Source: Actinacidiphila epipremni
Lineage (GTDB): Bacteria > Actinomycetota > Actinomycetes > Streptomycetales > Streptomycetaceae
Assembly: GCF_012034175.1 (NCBI RefSeq)
Contig: NZ_JAATEJ010000021.1
Span: 108,605 to 172,604 of the forward strand
DNA length: 64,000 bases
Direction: 5' to 3'
Part shown: positions 1 to 8,925 of the stretch, in pieces
How positions within the stretch are numbered: the first letter of the stretch is position 1
Layout of the letters: each line of letters starts with the position of its first letter
Notes under the pieces: generated by a model
The model's input: only the letters and a program-made list of their open reading frames with translations
Told to the model about the DNA's origin: nothing
The model's database searches: none
Made by a program: the position numbers and the translations under genes

Positions 1-729
1 TCAGGCCGGCTGGGTGGCCGCCGCGATCCGCTCGGCGCGCAGCGCGTCGTACCAGCGGTCGTCGGTGGGCGGCAGCGCGTTGACGTCCAGGGCGAGCTTG
101 ATGAGCATGTCGGCGATGTGCGGGTTGCGCGCCATCACCGGGCCGTGCATGTAGGTGCCGAAGACGGTGTCGTTGAACGCGCCCTCGGTGCCGTCCCCGG
201 TGCCGTTGCCGCGGCCGATCCGCAGCCGGGCGAACGGCCGGGCGGTACGGCCCAGGTGCGTGATGCCCTGGTGGTTCTCGAAGCCGGTCAGCGGCGGCAG
301 GCCCAGCTGCGGGTCGATGTCGGCCAGCACGTCGCCGACGCAGCGGGCGCCCTCGCCGCGGGTGCTGACCACGTCCAGCAGCCCCAGGCCCGGCTCGGGG
401 CGGCCGAGGTCGTTGACGAACTCGTGGCCGAGGATCTGGTAGCCGGCGCACACCGAGAAGACGATCGCGCCGTTGGCGACCGCCCGGTTCAGCCCGCCGT
501 CGCGGCGCAGCCGCTCGGCCGCGAGCCGCTGCGGGCGGTCCTCGCCGCCGCCGATCAGGTAGATGTCGCCGGAGGTCGGGACGGGCTGGTCGGAGCGCAC
601 GTCCACCCGGGTCACCGGGACCCGGCGCTGGAGCGCCCGGCGCTCCACCACCAGCGCGTTGCCCTGGTCGCCGTAGGTGCTCAGCAGGTCGGGGTAGACC
701 CACACCAGGCGCAGGCTGGACTCACTCAT
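1..729 (-). CDS. gatD: Lipid II isoglutaminyl synthase, glutaminase subunit GatD
   Basis: This 242-aa class I glutamine amidotransferase of the CobB/CobQ type should release ammonia from glutamine. The MurT partner uses it to amidate the D-Glu of lipid II to D-iGln in the cytoplasm. The sequence shows the nucleophile in FSVCAGYQILG (Cys94) and the active-site His in GTYMHGP (about His195). It follows murT by 34 bp on the same strand, the usual murT-gatD order. Length is normal for GatD, and the stop codon lies at the window edge, so the gene is complete. Cobyric acid synthase is a remote relative but is much longer. The MurT pairing makes the call secure. Confidence 0.95.
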   Translation of the reverse strand: MSESSLRLVWVYPDLLSTYGDQGNALVVERRALQRRVPVTRVDVRSDQPVPTSGDIYLIGGGEDRPQRLAAERLRRDGGLNRAVANGAIVFSVCAGYQILGHEFVNDLGRPEPGLGLLDVVSTRGEGARCVGDVLADIDPQLGLPPLTGFENHQGITHLGRTARPFARLRIGRGNGTGDGTEGAFNDTVFGTYMHGPVMARNPHIADMLIKLALDVNALPPTDDRWYDALRAERIAAATQPA

Positions 730-763
730 AGGGGCTTCTCCTCGGTCGGCGGGCGGCGCGGGG

Positions 764-2002
764 TCAGTTGCCGACGCGGCGGCGCAGGTCCTGGAAGGCG
801 GTGTAGTTGGCGATGGTCTCGATACGGCCGGGGGGCGCGGTCCTGACGGCCTCGTCGAGGTCGGCGCACACCGTGAACTGCAGCCCGGCCACCTCCAGGC
901 GCACCGCGAGGTCCAGCTTGCGGTCGCCGATGACCATGATGGGGTGGCCGGCCAGCCGGGTGTAGTCCACGTCCCACAGCCAGGAGGTGTCGGTGCCGTC
1001 CGCGCCGCGGGCGTTGACCGACAGCACCACCGGCGTCGGCGGGCCGTCGATGAGCGAGAACGTCTCCAGCCAGCCCGCCGGGTTCTTCGCCAGCAGCAGC
1101 CGCAGCTCGCGCTGCTGGAAGGTCACCACGTCGTAGCGCCCGGCGACCGCCTGCACCTTGTACATCCGCTCCAGCGCGACCTTGGGGTCGATGCCGAAGG
1201 CCGCCGCGGCGGCGGCCGACACCGCGGCGTTGGACTTGTTGGCGCGGCCCGGCAGCTGCAGGTGGATCGGCCAGGCGACGCCGTACGGGTCCACGACGTG
1301 GTCGCCGGACAGCGCCCAGGTCGGGGTGGGGCGGCGGAAGCCGCACTCGGCGCAGTACCAGTCGTCGCCGGGGCGCTGGAGCACGCCGCCGCACGACGGG
1401 CACGACCAGGCGTCGTCCTTCCAGGACTGGCCGGCCGCGACCCACACCACGGTGGGGCTGGAGGACGCCGCCCAGGTGATCAGCGGGTCGTCGGCGTTGG
1501 CGATGATGATGGCCTCGACCCCGGCCAGCCCCTCGCGCCACTTCTCGGCGAGCATCCGGGTCTCGGCGGCGCGGTCGAGCTGGTCGCGCGAGAGGTTGAG
1601 CAGCGCGATGGCCTTGGGCGCGACATCCCGGGCCACCCCCGCCAGGTACTTCTCGTCGACCTCGATGACGCCGAAGCGGGCGTCGGAGCCGCCGGCGAGC
1701 GCGGAGGTGATGCCGGCCGGCATGTTGGCGCCCAGCGCGTTGGAGACGACCGGGCCGCCGGCCCGCAGCGCCTCGGCGAGCAGCCGGGTCGTGGTGGTCT
1801 TGCCGTTGGTGGCCGACACCAGCACCACGTCCAGGTGCCGGGCGAGCCGCGCCAGCAGGTCGGGGTCCAGGCGCAGGGCGACCTTGCCGCCGATCACCGA
1901 CCCGCTGCCCTTGCCCGCCGCGCGCGACACCGCCGCGGCTGCCTTGCCCGCCGTCACGGCCAGCTTCGCCCGCGGCGTCAGCGGCTCCGATTTGCCTGCC
2001 AT
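764..2002 (-). CDS. murT: Lipid II isoglutaminyl synthase, Mur-ligase subunit MurT
   Basis: A 412-aa Mur ligase family protein with a C-terminal DUF1727 region. It activates the glutamate carboxylate of lipid II with ATP so that ammonia from GatD can amidate it. The P-loop SATNGKTTTT is at residues 63-72. A four-cysteine zinc ribbon (CPSC...CAEC, about residues 200-220) interrupts the central domain, a MurT hallmark absent from MurC-F. The ATG is preceded by GGAGGG at good spacing. It is the promoter-proximal gene of the murT-gatD operon. In actinobacteria this modification affects cross-linking and lysozyme resistance (known of the family). Confidence 0.95.
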   Translation of the reverse strand: MAGKSEPLTPRAKLAVTAGKAAAAVSRAAGKGSGSVIGGKVALRLDPDLLARLARHLDVVLVSATNGKTTTTRLLAEALRAGGPVVSNALGANMPAGITSALAGGSDARFGVIEVDEKYLAGVARDVAPKAIALLNLSRDQLDRAAETRMLAEKWREGLAGVEAIIIANADDPLITWAASSSPTVVWVAAGQSWKDDAWSCPSCGGVLQRPGDDWYCAECGFRRPTPTWALSGDHVVDPYGVAWPIHLQLPGRANKSNAAVSAAAAAAFGIDPKVALERMYKVQAVAGRYDVVTFQQRELRLLLAKNPAGWLETFSLIDGPPTPVVLSVNARGADGTDTSWLWDVDYTRLAGHPIMVIGDRKLDLAVRLEVAGLQFTVCADLDEAVRTAPPGRIETIANYTAFQDLRRRVGN

Positions 2003-2213
2003 CGTCGTCTTCCCTCCAGCATCCGGCTCGGCTGCGGGCCGCGGTGGAGGCCCGCGGGCGGCCGGTGTCCGGTCCCCCCGGGGCGACCGCCGGGGCGGCC
2101 GGCAAGTTCCGGTCGAGGTCAGCCTATCGACTCCGCGGCCCGGACCCGCACTTCGGCGCCCGCAGGCAATCCGCCGGTCACCGTACGCGCGGCGCCACGC
2201 GCCGGCGCCGCGC

Positions 2214-2855
2214 TCACAGCCCGGGGCTGCCCGCCCGGTCGCCGGCCTCGGCGAGCCGGCCCCACAGCAGATCGGCCAGGTGGCGTACCAGGAGGTCGCG
2301 GGACAGCGGGCGCTCGCCCAGCCACCAGTCGCCGGCGGCGTACATCATCCCGACGATGCCGTGCCCCCAGACCCGGGCGACCTGCCGGGTGTCGGGGCCG
2401 AGGTCGAGCCGCTCGGCTATCACCTCGCCCAGGTCCTCGCCCATCCGGCGCAGCAGCGGGACCGAGTGCCGCCCGACGTCGAAGCCGCGCTCGTCGGAGG
2501 GGGTCTCGGCGGGGTGCATCAGGAAGCGGTAGACCTGCGGCCGGGTCTCGATCGCCGACAGGTACGCGTGCAAGGTGGCCTCGACGCGGTCGCGGCGGTC
2601 GCCGGGGGAGTCCAGCGCGGCGCGCAGCGTCGCCAGCAGCGCGTCGGTGTGCCGCTTGGCCAGTGCCCGGTACAGCCCGCTCTTGTCGCCGAAGTGCCGG
2701 TAGAGGATCGGCTTGGTGATGCCGGCCTCGGCCGCGATGGCGTTCATCGACGCCTCGGGGCCGTCCCGCAGGACGACCCGTTCGGCGGCCTCCAGCAGTT
2801 CGGTGCGCCGCCGCTGCGTGGCCGTCTGCTGCTCGTGCCGCTGGCCGGTCTCCAC
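2214..2855 (-). CDS. TetR family transcriptional regulator
   Basis: A 213-aa TetR repressor. The N-terminal helix-turn-helix (about residues 15-60) contains the typical segment AEAGITKPILYRHFGDKSGLY. The C-terminal half is helical and ligand-binding. I chose the GTG at 2855 because GGGAGG lies four bases upstream; an in-frame GTG at 2903 has no good ribosome site. It is divergent from an acyl-CoA dehydrogenase with a perfect 22-bp palindrome between them, so it probably represses that gene and itself. An acyl-CoA ligand is an inference from the neighbour only. Confidence 0.9.
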   Translation of the reverse strand: METGQRHEQQTATQRRRTELLEAAERVVLRDGPEASMNAIAAEAGITKPILYRHFGDKSGLYRALAKRHTDALLATLRAALDSPGDRRDRVEATLHAYLSAIETRPQVYRFLMHPAETPSDERGFDVGRHSVPLLRRMGEDLGEVIAERLDLGPDTRQVARVWGHGIVGMMYAAGDWWLGERPLSRDLLVRHLADLLWGRLAEAGDRAGSPGL

Positions 2856-2955
2856 CTGGCCTCCCGTCGTCCGCTTGCCGGTGGTCTGCGCGCAACGTAA
2901 CACCCCTGGACCGCTAGCCCCGATGCGTCGTGGCGAGTTGACACCGCTTACCCGA

Positions 2956-2977
2956 CGGTAACAGACTGCTGTTACCG
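2956..2977. promoter_or_regulatory. Putative TetR operator (perfect inverted repeat)
   Basis: Arms CGGTAACAG (2956-2964) and CTGTTACCG (2969-2977) match perfectly around a 4-bp spacer. Overlapping TTAC/GTAA half-sites continue on both sides (TTACCCGACGGTAA at 2948-2961, GTTACCGCAAGTAAC at 2971-2985). A TTGACA hexamer is at 2938-2943. The site lies between the divergent TetR and acyl-CoA dehydrogenase genes, the usual position for a shared operator. Confidence 0.75.
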
Positions 2978-3003
2978 CAAGTAACTAGCATGTGGAGGGG
3001 ACG

Positions 3004-4233
<1,230 letters not shown>

Positions 4234-4243
4234 GGCACCCGGG

Positions 4244-4266
4244 GCGCACCCCGGGCAGGGGTGCGC
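4244..4266. terminator. Bidirectional hairpin terminator
   Basis: Perfect 9-bp stem GCGCACCCC / GGGGTGCGC with loop GGGCA, directly between the convergent acyl-CoA dehydrogenase and small membrane protein genes. There is no U-tract, as is common in high-GC actinobacteria. Confidence 0.75.
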
Positions 4267-4274
4267 TCAGCGCC

Positions 4275-4421
4275 TCACTTGCCGTAGCCGCGCAGCAGGA
4301 ACCACGCCATCAGCGCCACGCCGACCACCGACACCACCAGGACGGTGCGCATGACCGGACCGGGCCCCGGGGAGTTCGACACCGCGAGGGTCGTCATGTC
4401 GTGGATCGCGCCGATGTGCAT
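4275..4421 (-). CDS. Small single-pass membrane protein (48 aa)
   Basis: The protein begins MHIGAIHDMTTLAVSNSPG and ends with a single hydrophobic segment (VLVVSVVGVALMAWFLL) followed by RGYGK. GAAGGAG precedes the ATG at good spacing, and third positions are nearly all G or C, so it is very probably translated. A soluble N-terminus of about 20 residues and one membrane helix are all that can be seen. The function is unknown. It is convergent with the acyl-CoA dehydrogenase and upstream of the FUSC gene in the same direction. Confidence 0.75.
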   Translation of the reverse strand: MHIGAIHDMTTLAVSNSPGPGPVMRTVLVVSVVGVALMAWFLLRGYGK

Positions 4422-4470
4422 GGAAGGCTCCTTCTGCTCCGGCCCCCCAGACTAGACCCGGCCCCCGCCG

Positions 4471-6573
4471 CTACCGCGCCGCGGGTCGCCCGGGTCCCTC
4501 GGCCGGATGCCGGCGGCCCGCGGACCTGGGGCGCAGCGCCTCGGTGAGCTCGTCGAGCGTGTCGGCCAGCAGCTCCGCGCCGCGCCGCACCACCCGGTCG
4601 CCGGCCGGGTCGGACGGCCAGCGCGCCAGCTCCGCGTGCAGCGCCGACCAGTCCGGCGCCCGCCGCCGCCGTACGTCCGCCGCCGCGGCCCCGGTCGCCT
4701 CGCGCAGCACCGCGGCGAACCGGGCGGCCTCCGGCACCGGCGGGGCGTCCTTGGCCGGCTGGTGCGCCTCCATCAGCAGCCCGACCCGCCCCACCGCCGA
4801 CAGCGCCGCGTCCGCGTCCCGCACCGCGCTGCGCGACACCCCCCGGTGCCGCACCGGCTCCGCGTCCGCCCTGGCCACCGCCTGGTCCCAGGCCGCGCCC
4901 GCCGCCCGCAGGTCCAGCAGCGCCCCGCGCACCGCGCCCGGCCGCCGCCGCGCGGGGTCGGCGTGCGCGTCCATCACCGCCGCCACATAGCCGCATGTCG
5001 CCTCGGTCCACTCCGCGAGCCGGTCGCGCAGCCGCGGCGTCTCCCACGCCGGGAAGACCGCGTACGCCAGCATCGCCAGCAGCCCGCCCAGCAGCGTCAG
5101 CAGCACCCGGTCGCGTACGGTCTGCTCCAGCTGCGTGCCGCCCATGCCCAGCAGGAAGACCACATACGCGCCCACGCACGCCTGCGCGACGACGTAACCG
5201 CTGCGCATCAGCAGGTACATCAGCCCGATGCTCAGCACCGCCAGGCCCGCCAGCGCGTAGGTGCCCGGATGCGCGGTCTGGGTGATCGCGCTGGCCAGCG
5301 CGACGCCCACCAGCGAACCGGCGAAGCGGGCCACCCCGCGCTCGTAGGTCTGGGAGAAGTCCGGGCGCATCACCATCACCGAGGCCATCGGCGCCCAGTA
5401 GCCGTGCCCCAGCGGCAGCGCGGCGCCCAGCACATAACCGGCCGCGGCCACCACCGACACCCGCAGCGCGTGCCGCAGCACCGGCGAGTCCCAGCGCACC
5501 TGGCGGCGGACCGTGCGTACCGCGGTCGGCAGCAGCTCGCCGACCGAGGGGCGCAGCAGGTGCGCGGTCCCGGTCGCGTCCGAGGGCCCGGAGCCCTCCG
5601 CCCGCTCCACCGCCGCCGACAGCAGCGCCACCAGCCGGGTCGCCGACCGGCGTGCCGCGCCGGTCAGTTCCGCGCCGGGCGCGTCCGCGCTCAGCAGCGC
5701 GTCGGCGCGCTCGGGCAGCTCCAGCGGGCCGCCGGTGCGGATCGAGTGCGCCACCGCGTCCAGCACCGACGCGGCCACCGCCAGCACCTCGCGGGCCCGC
5801 TCGCGTTCCGGCCCCTCGGCCGCCGCGCCCACCGTCGGGTCGGCGAGCGAGGCCAGCACCGGGCGGATCCGCTCGGCCAGCGTCCGCTGCCCGTGCAACT
5901 CCTCCGGGCGCCGCCGGGCCTGGCGCGGCGTCAGCTCGGCCGCCTGGCGCGCGGCCATCAGCGCGTCGGCGTCGAAGGGCGCGACCGGCTCGTACCGCAG
6001 CCGCCGCGCGTAGTCCGCCTCGGCCGCAAACGCGTCGGCCAGCGCGTCGCGCTGCGCGCCCCACCGGCGGACCGGGAAGAGCACGATGAGCGCGGCCTGC
6101 ACCAGCGCGCCGAGCGCCACCAGCCCCGCGTGGTGCAGCGCGCTGAGCACCGACGTCGGCAGCGTGACCGTCACCAGCATCACCGCGATGGTCAGCGACG
6201 CCACCATGCCGGTCGTCGGGCCCAGCGCCCACGCCATCCCCGCGCCGAACGACCACACCGCCAGCAGCAGCACGAACAGCACCACATGGGACGCGGCCAG
6301 ATACCCCAGGAACGTGCTCACCGCGAGCCCCGCGCCGCTCGCCAGCGCCAGTAGCGGACGGGGCCGCCAGCTGCGCTGGAAGGTCGCCACCCCCGCCGCG
6401 AACGCCCCGAAGGCCGAGGACGCCGCGACCGGCGGCGACCACAGCCACAGCGCGAGCCCGACCACGATCGCGACGCCGGCCGCCGCGCGCAGCGCCACCA
6501 GCGGCTCCAGCCGGGGCCGTTCGACCCGCAGGCCCGACCGCGCGGTCCTCCGCAGCGCACGCAACCACGTCAT
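4471..6573 (-). CDS. FUSC family (aromatic-acid exporter-like) integral membrane protein
   Basis: A 700-aa protein with two clusters of hydrophobic helices (about residues 25-170 and 355-500). Each is followed by a long Ala/Arg-rich cytoplasmic segment, the duplicated layout of fusaric acid resistance/AaeB-like proteins. HGYWAPMASVMVMRPDFSQTY matches the conserved start of the second FUSC module. I place the start at ATG 6573 (MTWLRALRR) because the extra upstream in-frame residues are charged and look non-coding. A role in exporting aromatic or weak acids is inferred from the family; the substrate is unknown. Confidence 0.85.
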   Translation of the reverse strand: MTWLRALRRTARSGLRVERPRLEPLVALRAAAGVAIVVGLALWLWSPPVAASSAFGAFAAGVATFQRSWRPRPLLALASGAGLAVSTFLGYLAASHVVLFVLLLAVWSFGAGMAWALGPTTGMVASLTIAVMLVTVTLPTSVLSALHHAGLVALGALVQAALIVLFPVRRWGAQRDALADAFAAEADYARRLRYEPVAPFDADALMAARQAAELTPRQARRRPEELHGQRTLAERIRPVLASLADPTVGAAAEGPERERAREVLAVAASVLDAVAHSIRTGGPLELPERADALLSADAPGAELTGAARRSATRLVALLSAAVERAEGSGPSDATGTAHLLRPSVGELLPTAVRTVRRQVRWDSPVLRHALRVSVVAAAGYVLGAALPLGHGYWAPMASVMVMRPDFSQTYERGVARFAGSLVGVALASAITQTAHPGTYALAGLAVLSIGLMYLLMRSGYVVAQACVGAYVVFLLGMGGTQLEQTVRDRVLLTLLGGLLAMLAYAVFPAWETPRLRDRLAEWTEATCGYVAAVMDAHADPARRRPGAVRGALLDLRAAGAAWDQAVARADAEPVRHRGVSRSAVRDADAALSAVGRVGLLMEAHQPAKDAPPVPEAARFAAVLREATGAAAADVRRRRAPDWSALHAELARWPSDPAGDRVVRRGAELLADTLDELTEALRPRSAGRRHPAEGPGRPAAR

Positions 6574-6730
6574 GCAGCAGAGAATAGGCAGATCAGCCGC
6601 GCCCAGGGCGCCGCGCGGCCCGCCCGGGCCGCGCCGCCGGCCCGCCGCGAGCCGCGACGTGACGCCCGCCACGCCCCGGGAGGCCCGCACCCCTCACACC
6701 CGCCCGCCGCCTTCTGCTTCAATGGGGGAC

Positions 6731-6859
6731 ATGGCCGGCACTACTGACCCCGGGACAGGTCGCAACGACCTCGAACCCTTCTGGCCGTCCCGGCAGGAGC
6801 ACCACTTCGACCGCTGGTGTTGCCGCGCGATCCCCGCGCGGACCGGCGAGCCCCGCTGA
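6731..6859 (+). CDS. Putative leader peptide with Trp-Cys-Cys (42 aa)
   Basis: A short ORF reading MAGTTDPGTGRNDLEPFWP and ending HHFDRWCCRAIPARTGEPR. About 80% of third codon positions are G or C, which supports translation. GGGGGAC lies just before the ATG; an in-frame ATG at 6722 is a second possibility. It ends about 100 bp before a winged-helix regulator gene on the same strand. The HxxD...R.C/A pattern faintly recalls the short actinobacterial leader peptides found ahead of sulfur-metabolism genes. A regulatory role sensing Cys or Trp supply is inference. Confidence 0.5.
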   Translation: MAGTTDPGTGRNDLEPFWPSRQEHHFDRWCCRAIPARTGEPR

Positions 6860-6957
6860 CCTGCCCCCAGACCCGGCCCGAAGCGGCCCGGCGGCAGCAG
6901 ACGACGCCTCCCGCGCACAACGGAGTCCCACGACCCTTCGCGCGAAAGAGCCGAGCC

Positions 6958-7554
6958 ATGTCGAACGTGCCCACCGCACCCCACCTTTCCCCCGGCACCG
7001 CCCGCACCACCGTGCCCGCGCCGCACGCCGCCCGGCAGCGGCTGCGCGCGGTGCGCCCCGACGAGGTGCCGCCCGCCCCCGACTTCCTGCCGCCCGGCGC
7101 CACCTGGCTGCCCGCCCCGGGCCATGTCCTGCCGGCCGTCCCGGGCGGCGCCCCGATGGTCGGCTACCTGGTGCTGGTGCCCGCCGAGACCGCGGCGCCC
7201 GCCCCGGCCCCGGCCGCCGACCCCGTACCGGCGCCCTCCCCGCAGCCGCCGGCCGCGCCCGGCGCACCGGCGCTGCGCATCGACCCCGACCGCCGCACCG
7301 CCGAGGTGGACGGCCGTCAGCTGGACCTGACCTACCTGGAGTTCGAGCTGCTCGCGCACCTGGTGGCGCATCCGCACCGGGTGCACTCGCGCGACCAGCT
7401 CGTCACCACGGTGTGGGGCTACGGCCACGTCGGCGACGGCCGGACCGTCGACGTCCACATCGCCCGGCTGCGCCGCAAGCTCGGCGCCGCCCACCGCGGC
7501 AGCATCGTCACGGTGCGCAGGGTCGGCTACAAGTACACCCCCGCCCACCCGTAG
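6958..7554 (+). CDS. Winged-helix (OmpR/PhoB-type) DNA-binding protein lacking a receiver domain
   Basis: A 198-aa protein. Residues 1 to about 100 are Pro/Ala-rich and probably disordered. The C-terminal ~95 residues form a Trans_reg_C winged helix, with LTYLEFELLAHLVAHPHRVHSR, VDVHIARLRRKL and the terminal VRRVGYKY hairpin all visible. The phosphorylatable receiver domain of a true response regulator is missing, so control must be by another route. Actinobacteria carry several such orphan wHTH proteins. The start ATG at 6958 follows a weak AAAGAG. A 42-aa leader-like ORF precedes it. Confidence 0.85.
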   Translation: MSNVPTAPHLSPGTARTTVPAPHAARQRLRAVRPDEVPPAPDFLPPGATWLPAPGHVLPAVPGGAPMVGYLVLVPAETAAPAPAPAADPVPAPSPQPPAAPGAPALRIDPDRRTAEVDGRQLDLTYLEFELLAHLVAHPHRVHSRDQLVTTVWGYGHVGDGRTVDVHIARLRRKLGAAHRGSIVTVRRVGYKYTPAHP

Positions 7555-7641
7555 GCCCCGCCGCGGCACCCCGCCGCGCGGGCCCGGGCAGGCACCCCGG
7601 CCCCCGCGGCGTCCCGGTTACGGCTATGCCTACGGCCCCGG

Positions 7642-8106
7642 CTACGGCACGACGGTGACGGGCCACTTGCCCGCCTTCACCAGCCGGACGGCCACCGAGC
7701 CCACCAGCCGGTGGCCGGCCCGCTCCGAGGCGCCGACCACGACCGCGTCGGCCTTGAGCTCGTCGGCCGCCGCGGCCAGCCCGCCGAAGGCGTCGCCGCG
7801 GAAGGTGTGGAACTCCCACCGCACCTGGAAGGTGCCGCGCAGCCGCTCCACCGAGCGGCGGATCTCGGCCACCAGCTGATCGGCGATCCCGGTGTCCACC
7901 TCGGAGACCGGGACGCCGAGCGCGGCCCCGCCCGGCAGGTACGGCTGGACGTAGACGAGCGCCAGCAGCGCGTTCTGCCGGCGGGCGAGCCCCGCGGCAT
8001 AGGCGGCGGCGCGCCAGGACGAGTCGGTGCCGTCGAGTCCGGCCACGATGACCTTCGGCCCGTCGGTACCGCGTTCGAACCGCACGGGGGATTTCTGCTC
8101 GTCCAC
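7642..8106 (-). CDS. Universal stress protein (UspA family)
   Basis: A 154-aa single-domain Usp. It has the N-terminal strand VIVAGLDGTDSSWRAAAYAAGLA, a DAVVVGASERAG strand-loop and the terminal PVTVV strand. The ATP-binding G-2x-G-9x-G(S/T) motif is imperfect: GASERAGHRLVGS has Arg where the second Gly is expected. It may therefore bind nucleotide poorly. Cytoplasmic and probably dimeric, as known for the family. It stands alone between the wHTH gene and the SRPBCC gene. Confidence 0.9.
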   Translation of the reverse strand: MDEQKSPVRFERGTDGPKVIVAGLDGTDSSWRAAAYAAGLARRQNALLALVYVQPYLPGGAALGVPVSEVDTGIADQLVAEIRRSVERLRGTFQVRWEFHTFRGDAFGGLAAAADELKADAVVVGASERAGHRLVGSVAVRLVKAGKWPVTVVP

Positions 8107-8320
8107 GCGGCCAGGCTATCGGCCTGCGGCCTGCGGTTTCATCCCCGAGCACACAGCGTGTTCACCCCAATGGGTGTATTGCCACGACATGTGCACCTTT
8201 GCGGGGCACGCTTCTCGGGAGGAGTGAAACAGGCGGCGCCCCTGCGCCCGGCGCGCACCACGGTCAGGTCCGCGCCCCGCGCCCGGCACGCCGCCCACGC
8301 CGCTACCGGGGAGGTTTGTC

Positions 8321-8917
8321 ATGCCGAGCGTGTCCACGAGTGTTTTCGTGCCGAGGCCGGACACCGAGGTCTTCGACTTTCTCGCCGACGCCCGCAACCT
8401 CGCCCTGTGGAGCTCCGGCGTGAGCTCCGTCGATCCCGACGACGTCGTGCCGGGCCGCGATGCCCAGTACCGCTACCGCTACCCCGGCAGGCGCCGGCCG
8501 CACCGGCTGGTGTGCGCCGACTTCCAGCCCTCGCGCCGCATAGTCTTCCGCGGCCAGCGCATGTGGAGCCCGCTGGGCACCCAGGTGCCGGTCTACGCGT
8601 TCGACCTGATCCCGCGCGCCGACGGCACGATGGTCCGGCTGTCGGTCACCAGCTGCCTGAGCGCCGCGCTGCTGCTGCTCGCCCCCGTCATCGCGATGGC
8701 CTGGCGCCGCGACCTGCCCGTCGACGCCCGCAAGTTCCGCGACCTGCTCGGCGGCCCCCTCCCCGCCGCCGCCCCCACCGCCGCGCCCGCACCCACCGCC
8801 CCCGCCGCGCTCACCGGACCGCCGCCGCCCGCCGCCGGCCCGCCCGCCGCGGCGCCGGCGGGCGCTGCCGCGCTGCCGGCGTCCTCTGCGCCGGGCGGAT
8901 TCGACTACGCTCATTGA
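8321..8917 (+). CDS. SRPBCC (START-like/polyketide cyclase fold) family protein
   Basis: A 198-aa protein beginning MPSVSTSVFVPRPDTEVFDFLADARNLALW, the typical first strand and helix of an SRPBCC ligand-binding domain, followed by the usual beta-strands. A hydrophobic stretch (LSAALLLLAPVIAMAW) lies near residues 108-123. The last ~50 residues are Ala/Pro-rich and likely disordered. GGGGAGG precedes the ATG. No catalytic residue is diagnostic, so the ligand is unknown. Transcription converges on the sigma factor gene 9 bp away. Confidence 0.8.
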   Translation: MPSVSTSVFVPRPDTEVFDFLADARNLALWSSGVSSVDPDDVVPGRDAQYRYRYPGRRRPHRLVCADFQPSRRIVFRGQRMWSPLGTQVPVYAFDLIPRADGTMVRLSVTSCLSAALLLLAPVIAMAWRRDLPVDARKFRDLLGGPLPAAAPTAAPAPTAPAALTGPPPPAAGPPAAAPAGAAALPASSAPGGFDYAH

Positions 8918-8925
8918 GTGTTAAA

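Noticed and set aside
2855..2903. Longer TetR start at GTG 2903
   Set aside because: No Shine-Dalgarno upstream, and it would run towards the operator region; GTG 2855 has GGGAGG at ideal spacing.
4394..6568. Very long open frames antisense or out of frame to real genes (for example over the FUSC gene, the beta-mannosidase, the flotillin and the RHS gene)
   Set aside because: In DNA this GC-rich, the shadow frames of real genes rarely meet stop codons. They translate to Arg/Gly/Pro/Ala-rich low-complexity sequence without motifs or ribosome sites.
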